Below, in pieces: positions 33,027 to 41,505 of a DNA stretch of 64,000 nt (within the stretch, counting starts at the first letter, position 1; the number at the start of each line of letters is the position of its first letter). Source of the stretch: an uncultured Mucilaginibacter sp. (GTDB taxonomy: Bacteria; Bacteroidota; Bacteroidia; Sphingobacteriales; Sphingobacteriaceae); contig CAIPFE010000056.1 in assembly GCA_903864275.1 (NCBI GenBank), forward strand, positions 81,448 to 145,447, given 5' to 3'. The position numbers and the translations under genes are program-made. The notes under the pieces were generated by a model that saw nothing but the letters and a program-made list of their open reading frames with translations, was not told where the DNA came from and made no database searches.

Positions 33027-33833
33027 ATGAATTCAACATCACTTAAGGGGCAATCGGCCCTGGTTACAGGCGCTGATAGCGGTATAGGCAAGGGCGTCGC
33101 CATAGCGCTGGCAGCGGCAGGCGCTAATGTAATTATCAACCATGTGGATGCGCACGAAGTTGCCGAACAAACCGTCGATCAGATAACAGCTGCGGGCGGC
33201 ACAGCTTATGCCATCCATGCGGATATCAGCAATGAAGCAGATGTACAGGCCATGTTCGCCGAAATGTACAAGCAGTACGGTACGATAGATATACTGGTAA
33301 ACAATGCCGGCCTGCAGAGGGATTCTCGTTTTGTGGATATGACCCTGGAGCAATGGAATACGGTGATCAGCATCAACCTTACTGGCCAGTTCCTTTGCTC
33401 ACGCGAAGCGGCTAAAGAATTTATAAGGAGGGGAGTGGTTGCGGAAAGGAGTAGAGCAGCCGGAAAAATAATTTGCATGAGCAGTGTGCACGAAGTGATC
33501 CCCTGGGCGGGCCATGTAAATTACGCCGCCAGTAAGGGCGGTATCAGTATGTTTATGAAAAGCATAGCGCAAGAACTGGCGCCCCACAAAATAAGGGTAG
33601 TAGCGATAGGTCCCGGCGCCATCCAAACGCCGATCAACACATCCGCATGGGATACCCCCGAAGCTTTAACCAAACTCCTAACCCTGATACCCTATAACCG
33701 CATCGGCGAACCGGATGATATTGGCAAACTCGCCGCGTGGCTCGCATCCGATGAAGCAGATTACATTACCGGCACCACAATATTTATGGATGGCGGCATG
33801 ACCTTGTATCCCGGGTTTGCTGATAACGGTTGA
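33027..33833 (+). CDS. Short-chain dehydrogenase, glucose 1-dehydrogenase-like
   Basis: The 268-residue classical SDR has cofactor motif TGADSGIG (about 15-22), NNAG (about 90-93), the Ser of CMSSVHEVIPW and YAASK. The QRDSRFVDMTLEQWNTV and PGAIQTPIN blocks resemble glucose 1-dehydrogenases, but substrate is not certain. It sits alone. Its stop TGA is followed directly by gttgatt-type repeat words. Confidence 0.88.
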   Translation: MNSTSLKGQSALVTGADSGIGKGVAIALAAAGANVIINHVDAHEVAEQTVDQITAAGGTAYAIHADISNEADVQAMFAEMYKQYGTIDILVNNAGLQRDSRFVDMTLEQWNTVISINLTGQFLCSREAAKEFIRRGVVAERSRAAGKIICMSSVHEVIPWAGHVNYAASKGGISMFMKSIAQELAPHKIRVVAIGPGAIQTPINTSAWDTPEALTKLLTLIPYNRIGEPDDIGKLAAWLASDEADYITGTTIFMDGGMTLYPGFADNG

Positions 33834-33836
33834 ATA

Positions 33837-33951
33837 AGTTGATTGGGTTAATTAGGTTGATTAGGTGAGTGGTTAGTCATTGGATCGTTGAGCCATTTTG
33901 GAATATCTACAACTTCTTGCAACACTTACAACTTCTACAACACTTATAACC
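33837..33951. repeat. Hybrid word-repeat site (two unrelated arms)
   Basis: The left block 33837-33882 uses gttgattgggttaattagg words, as at 37226-37317. The right block 33907-33951 uses acaacttcttgcaacactta words, as at 44947-45090. The two are not complementary to each other, unlike the other sites. The remaining stretch to 34190 contains a terminator-like hairpin and a promoter. Confidence 0.75.
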
Positions 33952-33983
33952 AAAAAATCGTTAATTTAAAGTTAACTTCAAGT

Positions 33984-34019
33984 AAAAAAGCCGTTACAGT
34001 GGCCAATTGTGCCTTTTTT
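33984..34019 (+). terminator. Possible terminator after the SDR gene
   Basis: aaaaaagcc ... ggc-caattgt-gcctttttt can form a hairpin followed by six Ts. The stem is partly A-T and interrupted, so the call is weak. Confidence 0.35.
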
Positions 34020-34133
34020 GTCATTTTTTCATTTAACATATTGTAAAAAATACACTAAGCAGGATACGAATATTTAAATTTATCACTAATAAACGCATAT
34101 AATTATGAAATAATCATAAAAGTGTATTTATAG

Positions 34134-34164
34134 TTTTGATATTGGCAAATATACCATACTTTTG
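34134..34164 (+). promoter_or_regulatory. Bacteroidota-type promoter
   Basis: TTTTG at 34134-34138 and TACTTTTG at 34157-34164 are 18 bp apart, matching TTTG-N17-23-TAnnTTTG. The start site would fall near 34170, downstream of the ATG at 34167, which supports ATG 34191 as the real start. A ttatga/tcataa inverted repeat (34103-34119) lies just upstream and could be an operator. Confidence 0.75.
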
Positions 34165-34190
34165 TTATGGATTTAAAATTTAAAACAACC

Positions 34191-34673
34191 ATGAAAAAGA
34201 TATTTTTAACAATCGCAACCGCTGCTTTATTCAGCGTTTCTGCATTTGCTGCCGATGGCGGTAAAAAAGCAACCGAGACTTCCGCTAACGTTTCATATGC
34301 CGTACACCAGGAGTTTACTACTGATTTTGCCGGCGCGGAAAATGTAGTTTGGACCGTCACAAAAAGTGTTCAGAAAGCCGACTTTATTGTTGACGGCGTA
34401 AAGAAAACAGCCTTTTACAATTTAGCCGGTGACTTTTTAGGCAGTACCCAGGTTATTGGTTATAATGCCATTCCTGCCAAAACGCAGGCAATTATCGCTG
34501 CTGACTACAAAGGCTATACAGCCAGCAATGTTATCGTTTACTTTGCTAATGAAGCAATAAAAACTGATATCGACGCTACAACGTATTTTGTTGACCTGAA
34601 AAGCGAAAAACACGAGATTTTAGTAAGGGTAACTGAAACCGGTAGTGTTGAATTCTTCAAACAAGTTAAATAA
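34191..34673 (+). CDS. Secreted PepSY-like/DUF2874-type protein
   Basis: The start at ATG 34191 gives MKKIFLTIATAALFSVSAFA, a clean signal peptide; the ATG at 34167 would lie upstream of the mapped promoter's start site. The mature part, about 140 residues, is one small alpha/beta domain with short strands (ENVVWTVTKSVQKADFIVDG, KKTAFYNLAGDFLGSTQVIG), resembling the PepSY-like periplasmic domains common in Bacteroidota. The function is unknown. A strong terminator follows, so it is monocistronic. Confidence 0.75.
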   Translation: MKKIFLTIATAALFSVSAFAADGGKKATETSANVSYAVHQEFTTDFAGAENVVWTVTKSVQKADFIVDGVKKTAFYNLAGDFLGSTQVIGYNAIPAKTQAIIAADYKGYTASNVIVYFANEAIKTDIDATTYFVDLKSEKHEILVRVTETGSVEFFKQVK

Positions 34674-34701
34674 TTCACCCAAACTGCACTAATTCACACA
34701 G

Positions 34702-34730
34702 GCTTCGGTCAAAAGACCGAAGGCTTTTTT
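34702..34730 (+). terminator. Rho-independent terminator
   Basis: The stem cttcggtc / gaccgaag (with gc/gc extension) encloses an aaaa loop and is followed by six Ts; 28 nt after the stop of the secreted protein. Confidence 0.92.
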
Positions 34731-34852
34731 ATTGGAAATTTGTGTTTATATATAATCCCCATGTAATTAGTAGGATAAATTTTAACAATTGCTTGATTTT
34801 TGAAACAATCAAAGTACCTTAGTATTTTATTTACCAATAAATTTAAAATACC

Positions 34853-35488
34853 ATGAGTTTACGATTGGGAGATATTGCTCCAAACTTCAAAGCAAAAACA
34901 TCCGAAGGAGAAATTGACTTTTATGAATACCTTGGCAATAGCTGGGGAGTATTGTTTTCGCACCCGGCTGATTATACGCCCGTTTGCACCACCGAATTAG
35001 GAAGAACCGCCTCGCTGAAAAACGAATTTGACAAACGGAATGTCAAGGTGATTGCGTTAAGCGTTGATTCGGTTGAATCGCACAAGGGGTGGATAAATGA
35101 TATCAATGAAACACAGGGCGTTGAGGTGAATTTCCCGATAGTGGGGGATGAGAGCCGCGAAATTTCGCTGGCTTATGATATGATCCACCCGAATGCATCG
35201 TTGACAGCCACGGTTAGGTCGCTGTTTGTCATCGCACCTGATAAAACTATTAAGCTGATCATCACCTATCCCGCGTCGACAGGGAGAAATTTCCAGGAGA
35301 TCTTACGCGTAATAGATTCATTGCAATTAACCGCCAATTATAGCGTAGCAACTCCAGCCGACTGGAAGGAAGGCGAGGACGTAGTTATAGTGCCTGCAAT
35401 TAAAACTGAAGATGCAGCCGCGAAATTTCCGAAAGGTTTTAGAATAGTTAAACCCTATTTACGATTAACACCACAACCGAATAAATAA
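34853..35488 (+). CDS. 1-Cys peroxiredoxin (Prx6-type)
   Basis: The 211-residue AhpC/TSA-family peroxidase detoxifies peroxides. The peroxidatic Cys45 is in SHPADYTPVCTTE, and the Prx6-type C-terminal extension (NYSVATPADWKEGEDVVIVP) is present. No other cysteine follows, so resolution must use an external thiol. A ttgatt-tttgaaac-aatcaa inverted repeat (34793-34812) lies in the upstream region and may be regulatory. A promoter for the next gene overlaps its 3' region. Confidence 0.9.
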   Translation: MSLRLGDIAPNFKAKTSEGEIDFYEYLGNSWGVLFSHPADYTPVCTTELGRTASLKNEFDKRNVKVIALSVDSVESHKGWINDINETQGVEVNFPIVGDESREISLAYDMIHPNASLTATVRSLFVIAPDKTIKLIITYPASTGRNFQEILRVIDSLQLTANYSVATPADWKEGEDVVIVPAIKTEDAAAKFPKGFRIVKPYLRLTPQPNK

Positions 35489-35493
35489 TTTTA

Positions 35494-35522
35494 TTTGGTT
35501 ATTAATATATTTTATATATTTG
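35494..35522 (+). promoter_or_regulatory. Promoter of the cold-shock gene
   Basis: TTTG (35494-35497) and TATATTTG (35515-35522) are 17 bp apart. A start site near 35528 gives an untranslated leader of about 105 nt, as is usual for cold-shock mRNAs. Confidence 0.7.
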
Positions 35523-35632
35523 AACAGATTGGTTTTTCTATTCCTTATCTGGAAAAATTTCTATTTTCTCCGGTTTAGGCGTAGTTTTTTAATCTGTAAC
35601 GCAAATTTTTTTATATAACAATTATAATATTT

Positions 35633-35830
35633 ATGAAAACTGGAAAAGTAAAATGGTTTAACACACAAAAAGGTTATGGTTTTATTGTTACCGACGATGG
35701 TAAAGATCTTTTTGTACACTTTAAGGATGTACAAGGCGGCGTAAATGCCATAAAAGATAACGATAGCGTTACATACGATGTGGAAGAAGGCAGAAAAGGG
35801 TTACAGGCAGTAAATGTAAAAAAAGCATAA
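35633..35830 (+). CDS. Cold-shock protein, CspA family
   Basis: The 65-residue single cold-shock domain is close to the family's minimum length. RNP1 is KGYGFI (13-18) and RNP2 is LFVHF (26-30); the WFN of KVKWFN is conserved. It would bind single-stranded RNA or DNA and melt secondary structure. It is transcribed alone between its own promoter and terminator, with a long AT-rich leader. Confidence 0.95.
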   Translation: MKTGKVKWFNTQKGYGFIVTDDGKDLFVHFKDVQGGVNAIKDNDSVTYDVEEGRKGLQAVNVKKA

Positions 35831-35855
35831 TTTAAAAGAATTAATTTCTTAAGGA

Positions 35856-35880
35856 CCTCTGCTTTCACAGGGGTTTTTTT
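35856..35880 (+). terminator. Rho-independent terminator of the cold-shock gene
   Basis: The stem cctctg / cagggg (one G-U pair) with a 6-nt loop is followed by seven Ts, 25 nt after the stop. Confidence 0.85.
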
Positions 35881-35895
35881 GTTTGAAGAATTTGC

Positions 35896-35972
35896 AGGGA
35901 CACAATATTTTGCGTCTTTACCAAATGATTTTTGAAAACGCAACCGGAGATGCAAAGTATTGCGTCTCTACA
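35896..35972. repeat. Word-repeat site (gagatgcaaagtattgcgtctc)
   Basis: Two direct copies of gggacacaatattttgcgtc-type sequence (35896-35922 and 35946-35972) are each a near-palindrome: the second has gagatgcaa / ttgcgtctc with a single wobble. It lies ahead of the MFS gene. Confidence 0.75.
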
Positions 35973-35999
35973 CCAACAATATAACCAATTATTACAATT

Positions 36000-37232
36000 A
36001 TGACTGCTGATAACCAGGCCAAACTGACCAGGAATGCCATTTTTTTAATCCTTGTGGCTTCCCTGGGCTATTTTGTTGACATCTATGATCTTTTAATTTT
36101 CCTGATAGTAAGAAAAGAAAGCCTGCTCGACATAGGTGTTAAGCCTACTGACGTGCTTTCGAAAGGACTTACTATTATAAATTTACAGATGCTGGGCCTG
36201 CTACTGGGAGGAATATTGTGGGGCGTGTTGGGCGATAAGCTGGGGCGCTTAAAAGTTCTTTTTGGATCCATCACCTTGTATTCATTGGCCAATTTTGCCA
36301 ACGGTATGGTTCATGATCCGGAATCCTACGCTATTATCCGTTTTATCGCAGGTATAGGTCTTGCCGGCGAGCTTGGCGCTGGCATAACATTGGTTAGTGA
36401 AACCTTAAGTAAAGAAAAGAGGGGACATGGAACAATGATTGTTGCTTCCGTCGGCCTTTTCGGCGCAGTGGCTGCAGATATGGTTTCAAAATATGGCTGG
36501 CGCGATGCGTACTTTGTAGGTGGTGGTCTGGGGACTTTACTTCTTTTATTGCGCATCGGCACTTTTGAATCCGGTATGTTTAAGAATGTTGTACAAAAAG
36601 GCGTATCAAAAGGCAATTTTTTTATGCTATTTAATAATTGGGACCGGTTCAAAAAATATCTGTACTGTATTTTAATCGGGGCGCCCCTTTGGTATGTAGT
36701 TGGCGTTTTGATTTCATTACAGCCGGAATTTGGTATCGCCCTGCATGCTGCCGATAAGTTAAGTGCCGGGGACGGTATTTTATATGCTTATATAGGTATA
36801 GCCTTCGGCGGGATCGCGGCCGGTCTTTTAGCGCAGCTTACAAAATCCAGGAAATTAACTATGTATATTTTCCTCATCTTATCTGTGATCACTGTGGTTA
36901 TTTATTTAAGCTCGACCGGGCTTACCAGCCAGCATTATTTGTGGCTCTGCTTTTTTATGGGTTTCGCTGTCGGTTACTGGACAACTTTTATAACCATTGC
37001 CGCCGAGCAATTCGGTACAAATATTCGTTCAACCGTTGCCACAACAGTTCCCAATTTTGTAAGGGGTTCGCTAATTCCTATTAATTTTGCTTTCGCGGCG
37101 CTCAAAGTTCACTATGGCATGATTACCAGCGGCTATATTATGATGGCTATTCTTACGGTAGTTGCACTGTTTTCGATAAGCCAGTTAAAGGAAACTTTTG
37201 GTAAGGACCTTAATTATGTTGAGGTTAGTTGA
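36000..37232 (+). CDS. MFS transporter
   Basis: The 410-residue protein has about twelve membrane segments. The loop 2-3 motif is GVLGDKLGRLKVLF, and helix 5 holds GIGLAGELGAGITLVSE, a glycine-rich block seen in sugar/organic-acid and drug porters. No substrate can be named. The gene stands alone between two repeat sites, and its TGA stop falls inside gttgatcaagttgattgag words. Confidence 0.88.
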   Translation: MTADNQAKLTRNAIFLILVASLGYFVDIYDLLIFLIVRKESLLDIGVKPTDVLSKGLTIINLQMLGLLLGGILWGVLGDKLGRLKVLFGSITLYSLANFANGMVHDPESYAIIRFIAGIGLAGELGAGITLVSETLSKEKRGHGTMIVASVGLFGAVAADMVSKYGWRDAYFVGGGLGTLLLLLRIGTFESGMFKNVVQKGVSKGNFFMLFNNWDRFKKYLYCILIGAPLWYVVGVLISLQPEFGIALHAADKLSAGDGILYAYIGIAFGGIAAGLLAQLTKSRKLTMYIFLILSVITVVIYLSSTGLTSQHYLWLCFFMGFAVGYWTTFITIAAEQFGTNIRSTVATTVPNFVRGSLIPINFAFAALKVHYGMITSGYIMMAILTVVALFSISQLKETFGKDLNYVEVS

Positions 37233-37330
37233 TCAAGTTGATTGAGTTGGAATGAGTTTTTAGCGGCAAAGAGTTTTTAACTTAATCAACCACTCACTCA
37301 ATCAACTTAATCAACCATTCGCATAATCAA
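37226..37330. repeat. Word-repeat hairpin (gttgatcaagttgattgagttgg)
   Basis: The left arm 37226-37250 and right arm 37279-37317 (cttaatcaaccactcactca and on) are complementary, with a 30-nt loop; a further aatcaactatc copy follows to 37330. The left arm includes the MFS stop codon. Confidence 0.88.
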
Positions 37331-37344
37331 CTATCTTTACCCCG

Positions 37345-38259
37345 ATGATCAATAAAGACCAAATTGTTACCGATTACAAACTCATCCAGGATGAAATATG
37401 CGCCGCCCTTGAGTTAGCGGATGGCAAAGTGCACTTTGAGGAAGAAACATGGGAGCGTGAGGGCGGGGGGGGCGGACGTACCCGGGTCATCCAAAACGGC
37501 AACATTTTTGAAAAGGGAGGCGTGAACTTTTCTGCTGTCTATGGCCAGCTTCCCCATACGGTAAAAAAAGCACTGAACGTTGAGCAGGATGATTTTTTTG
37601 CGACCGGTATTTCCATTGTTATCCACCCCAACCATCCTTTGGTGCCCATCATTCATATGAATATACGTTATTTTGAAATGCCCTCATCGTTTGGTTTAGG
37701 AAATGAGCCCGTAAGATGGTTCGGCGGCGGTATTGACCTAACGCCGCATTATGTTTTTGAGGAGGATGCCCGGTATTTTCATACCTATTTAAAATCTGTT
37801 TGCGATAGTTTCAACCACGATTTTTACCACCGTTTTAAATTATGGGCTGACGACTATTTTTTTATTAAACACCGCAACGAAACCCGCGGGATAGGGGGCA
37901 TATTTTACGACCGTTTAACCGCCGGCGAAGAACTGACCTGGGAAACCATATTTGAATTTTCGAAAGCGCTGGGCCGTTCATTTATTCCTATTTACACCGA
38001 ATTGGTCGCTCGCAACCGCAATAAAAAGTTTACAGAAGACCAGCAATTGTGGCAATACCAGAGACGCAGCCGCTACGCCGAATTTAACCTGGTTTATGAT
38101 GCCGGAACAAAATTTGGGCTGGAAACCAACGGGCGAATCGAATCCATATTGATGAGCCTGCCGCCAACGGCTAAATGGTTATATAACTACCAGGCAAAAC
38201 CGGGCAGCGAGGAAGAAAAAACGTTATCTTTATTGAGAAAGGGGATTAATTGGGTGTGA
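37345..38259 (+). CDS. hemF: Coproporphyrinogen III oxidase, oxygen-dependent
   Basis: The 304-residue HemF homologue decarboxylates coproporphyrinogen III to protoporphyrinogen IX using O2. The HMNIRYFEMPS segment, WWFGGGIDLTPHY-type motif (RWFGGGIDLTPHYVFEED) and the RRSRYAEFNLVYDAGTKFGL block are diagnostic. A run of eight G residues (37465-37472) codes the conserved glycine string in EGGGGGRTRV. Its TGA overlaps the next gene's ATG (TGATG), giving translational coupling. Confidence 0.95.
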   Translation: MINKDQIVTDYKLIQDEICAALELADGKVHFEEETWEREGGGGGRTRVIQNGNIFEKGGVNFSAVYGQLPHTVKKALNVEQDDFFATGISIVIHPNHPLVPIIHMNIRYFEMPSSFGLGNEPVRWFGGGIDLTPHYVFEEDARYFHTYLKSVCDSFNHDFYHRFKLWADDYFFIKHRNETRGIGGIFYDRLTAGEELTWETIFEFSKALGRSFIPIYTELVARNRNKKFTEDQQLWQYQRRSRYAEFNLVYDAGTKFGLETNGRIESILMSLPPTAKWLYNYQAKPGSEEEKTLSLLRKGINWV

Positions 38260-38672
38260 TGAAAACTAATAAAACTTGTTTGATCTTTTTTTTAATCCTT
38301 TTTACCGTCGTGGTTTTATCTTCTTTTCAATCCGAGGCCACCCTTAAAGGCACCTGGAAATTCGTCGGCGGTATCTACAATGGCAAAAAGGAGGGGGCGA
38401 CAACAGGATATACCTTACGCAGAAAATATGATGCCATTCATTATGAAGCTCTCGCTAGTGAAAAAGGCTATAAGACAGAAAAATACGAAACCGGCGACTA
38501 TGTTTTAAAAGGTGATACCTGTATCGATAAAGAAACGTTTTGCAGCCAGCCATCAAAGATCACCAATATACCTATCCATTATTTGTACACCGTAAAGAAT
38601 GATACGCTTACGTTGAAGGGAACGCTGCCGACCGGGATGCGGGTTGAGGAATATTGGACTAAGGTTAAATAG
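38259..38672 (+). CDS. Small exported protein, lipocalin-like
   Basis: The start ATG 38259 overlaps the hemF stop; a TTG nine bases upstream is in frame but less likely. It encodes 137 residues with a signal segment (CLIFFLILFTVVVLSSF) and then a small beta-rich body starting LKGTWKFVGGIYNGKK and ending MRVEEYWTKVK. The pattern LxGTWKxVGG is typical of DUF4488/lipocalin-like proteins of Bacteroidota. Ligand and role are unknown. Confidence 0.7.
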   Translation: MKTNKTCLIFFLILFTVVVLSSFQSEATLKGTWKFVGGIYNGKKEGATTGYTLRRKYDAIHYEALASEKGYKTEKYETGDYVLKGDTCIDKETFCSQPSKITNIPIHYLYTVKNDTLTLKGTLPTGMRVEEYWTKVK

Positions 38673-38685
38673 GGTAGTAGTCGGA

Positions 38686-38820
38686 ACCGGGATTGAGCAG
38701 ATTTTATGGATTTTTTTGATGCCATTCGCAACCGCCAATCAGATAAATCTGTAAAATCTGCTCAATCCCCGTTCAGACAATAAAATCCGAATTTGAACAT
38801 CTGAAATCCGAAATTATCGA
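38686..38820. repeat. Word-repeat hairpin (gggattgagcagatttta words)
   Basis: The left arm 38686-38710 (ccgggattgagcagatttta and on) and right arm 38745-38775 (gtaaaatctgctcaatcccc) are complementary across 35 nt. A further block of aaatccgaa words (38784-38820) follows; inverted, it matches the tttcggattt words at 5237 and 5330. Confidence 0.88.
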
Positions 38821-38927
38821 CTAAAAATGGTATGGTAAACCCATAAATTTTCTTAACTTCGCAGGTCGTTTAAAAACCCTATTTTGAACGGATAAATTAC
38901 GGGAAGAATCTACATTAAGAAATAAAA

Positions 38928-41501
38928 ATGGCCGACGAAACAGGAAACGGAAATATACCACCAGAAGACAGAATAATTTCGATAAATATTGATGAAGAAA
39001 TGCGATCAGCCTACATTGATTATTCAATGTCGGTTATTGTTTCAAGGGCATTACCCGATGTCCGCGATGGTTTAAAGCCGGTACACAGGCGCGTGCTGTA
39101 TGGCATGTTGGACCTCGGTTTAAATAACAACAAACCCTATAAAAAATCAGCCCGTATAGTAGGGGAGGTGTTGGGTAAATATCACCCGCATGGCGATAAA
39201 TCAGTTTATGACGCCATGGTGCGTATGGCCCAGGAATGGAGCCTGCGTTACCCGATGGTTGAAGGGCAGGGTAATTACGGATCAATTGACGGTGATGAGC
39301 CGGCGGCAATGCGATATACAGAAGCAAGGCTTGAAAAGATAGCCGAAGAAATGCTGGCCGACATTAATAAAGATACCATTGATTTCCAGCTTAATTTTGA
39401 CGATTCGTTAGAAGAGCCGACAGTTTTACCCGCAAAGTTTCCGAACCTGTTAGTAAACGGCGCATCGGGTATAGCTGTGGGCATGGCCACCAATATGGCG
39501 CCGCACAATTTAACCGAAGTGATAAACGCCACTTTAGCGCTGATAGATAACCGACAGATAGACGTTACAGAGCTAATGAAACACATTAAAGGCCCTGATT
39601 TCCCTACAGGCGGCATTATTTACGGCTTTGAGGGCGCACGTGAGGCATTTGAAACCGGCAGGGGCAGGATAGTGATAAGATCGAGGGCCGAAATTGAAGT
39701 TTATAATAACGACCGGGAACGGATCATTGTAACGGAAGTGCCTTACCAGATCAATAAGGCGCTGATGATAGAGCGTACAGCTGAGCTGGTTAATGATAAA
39801 AAATTAGAAGGTATTTCGGCGATCAGGGATGAATCGAACAGGGAAGGTATCCGTGTTGTTTATGAAATAAAGCGGGATGCCAACGCGGCAATAGTGCTGA
39901 ATAACCTGTTTAAATACACAGCGTTGCAAACATCGTTCAGCATAAACAATATTGCTTTGGTGCACGGCAGGCCTATGCTGCTTAACCTCAGGGACCTGAT
40001 CCACCATTTTGTGGAACACCGGCACGAGGTGGTTGTACGCCGTACAAAATTCGAGCTTTCCGAAGCACAAAAAAGGGCGCATATATTGGAAGGTTTACTG
40101 ATCGCCTTAGACCATTTGGATGAAGTGATCAGGCTGATACGCGCTTCAAATACGCCAGACGATGCCAGGGAAGGCTTAATTGCCCAGTTTGGCTTAACCG
40201 ACATACAGGCGCGCGCCATTTTGGATATGACCTTAAGGAGGTTAACGGGACTTGAGCGTGATAAAATTAAAGATGAGTACGAGGGCCTGATGAAACTGAT
40301 AGACTATTTAAATTCTATCCTGGGCGATGAAGGCATACGCATGCAGATCATTAAAGATGAACTGACAGAAATCAGGGATAAATATGGCGACGAGCGTAAA
40401 ACCGAAATGATCCATTCGTCCGCAGAAATGAACACCGAGGATTTTATTGAGGATGAGGATGTTGTGATCACTATTTCGCGTGAAGGCTATATAAAACGTA
40501 CGCCATTAACCGAATACCGCCGGCAGGGCAGGGGTGGCAAAGGCGCTATCGGCAGCAATAGCCGTGATGCTGACTTTATTGAGCATTTGCTGATCGCATC
40601 GAACCATAATTATATGCTGTTCTTCACCGAATCGGGACAATGTTTCTGGCTCAGGGTATTCGAAATTCCCGAAGGGACGCGTACTTCAAAGGGAAGGGCT
40701 ATCCAAAATATTATCAACATCCCGAAAGAGGAAAATATCAAGGCTTATATCAAGCTGATTAGCCTGAAAGATAAGGAATACCTCGAAAACAACTTTATTA
40801 TCATGTGTACCCGCAAAGGTACTATCAAAAAAACCTCGCTCGAGGCTTACTCACGCCCGAGGGCAAATGGAATAAACGCGATAAATATTAATGAAGGCGA
40901 CTCGCTTTTAGAAGCAAGCTTAACCAGCGGCACCAGCGAAATTGTGATGGCATTAAAATCAGGCCGCGCTATCCGCTTCAACGAATCGAAAGTAAGGCCG
41001 ATGGGCCGTACCGCCACAGGCGTACGCGGCATAACGCTTGAAGATGAGAACGACGAAGTTGTTGGTATGATCAGTATCGATAACCCGGAAACAACTGTTT
41101 TGGTGGTATCGGAAAAAGGATATGGTAAACGTACCGATATTGACGATTACAGGGTAACTAACCGGGGCGGCAAAGGTGTTAAAACCTTAAACGTTACCGA
41201 TAAAACCGGGCAACTTGTTGCTATTAAAGGCGTTACTGATAAAGAGGACCTGATGATCATTAATAAATCGGGGATCATTATCAGGATAGCGATCAGTGAA
41301 CTTAGGACGATGGGCAGGGCTACGCAGGGAGTGAGGTTAATTACACTGAAAGGCGATGACGAAATAGCTTCAGTTGCGAAAATTGAGCATGATGATGAGG
41401 AGGATAAGGAAATTGATGAAAATGCTGAAAATACCGGCACAGAACCAGATGCTGAAAATACCGGCGATACTGAAGAAACTCCGGGAGACACAAACGAATA
41501 G
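38928..41501 (+). CDS. gyrA: DNA gyrase subunit A
   Basis: The 857-residue GyrA breaks and rejoins DNA to introduce negative supercoils, with GyrB (not here). The catalytic tyrosine is Tyr130 in AAMRYTEARL. The GyrA-box QGRGGKG is in the C-terminal pinwheel, confirming gyrase rather than topoisomerase IV. The quinolone-binding turn reads HPHGDKSVYD: the residue matching E. coli Ser83 is Lys91, while the Asp87 equivalent is present as Asp95. The last 40 residues are a highly acidic tail. Two TPR genes follow closely on the same strand. Confidence 0.97.
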   Translation: MADETGNGNIPPEDRIISINIDEEMRSAYIDYSMSVIVSRALPDVRDGLKPVHRRVLYGMLDLGLNNNKPYKKSARIVGEVLGKYHPHGDKSVYDAMVRMAQEWSLRYPMVEGQGNYGSIDGDEPAAMRYTEARLEKIAEEMLADINKDTIDFQLNFDDSLEEPTVLPAKFPNLLVNGASGIAVGMATNMAPHNLTEVINATLALIDNRQIDVTELMKHIKGPDFPTGGIIYGFEGAREAFETGRGRIVIRSRAEIEVYNNDRERIIVTEVPYQINKALMIERTAELVNDKKLEGISAIRDESNREGIRVVYEIKRDANAAIVLNNLFKYTALQTSFSINNIALVHGRPMLLNLRDLIHHFVEHRHEVVVRRTKFELSEAQKRAHILEGLLIALDHLDEVIRLIRASNTPDDAREGLIAQFGLTDIQARAILDMTLRRLTGLERDKIKDEYEGLMKLIDYLNSILGDEGIRMQIIKDELTEIRDKYGDERKTEMIHSSAEMNTEDFIEDEDVVITISREGYIKRTPLTEYRRQGRGGKGAIGSNSRDADFIEHLLIASNHNYMLFFTESGQCFWLRVFEIPEGTRTSKGRAIQNIINIPKEENIKAYIKLISLKDKEYLENNFIIMCTRKGTIKKTSLEAYSRPRANGINAININEGDSLLEASLTSGTSEIVMALKSGRAIRFNESKVRPMGRTATGVRGITLEDENDEVVGMISIDNPETTVLVVSEKGYGKRTDIDDYRVTNRGGKGVKTLNVTDKTGQLVAIKGVTDKEDLMIINKSGIIIRIAISELRTMGRATQGVRLITLKGDDEIASVAKIEHDDEEDKEIDENAENTGTEPDAENTGDTEETPGDTNE

Positions 41502-41505
41502 TTAA

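Noticed and set aside
34167..34190. ATG at 34167 as start of the secreted protein
   Set aside because: It lies at or upstream of the expected transcription start, and the signal peptide begins at 34191.
37465..37472. Run of eight G in hemF as a phase-variation tract
   Set aside because: It encodes a conserved glycine string of HemF proteins in frame; no sign of alternative states and a metabolic gene is an unlikely target.
41147..41491. Minus-strand frame opposite the gyrA acidic tail
   Set aside because: Ser/Val-rich shadow of the acidic repeat; no start context.
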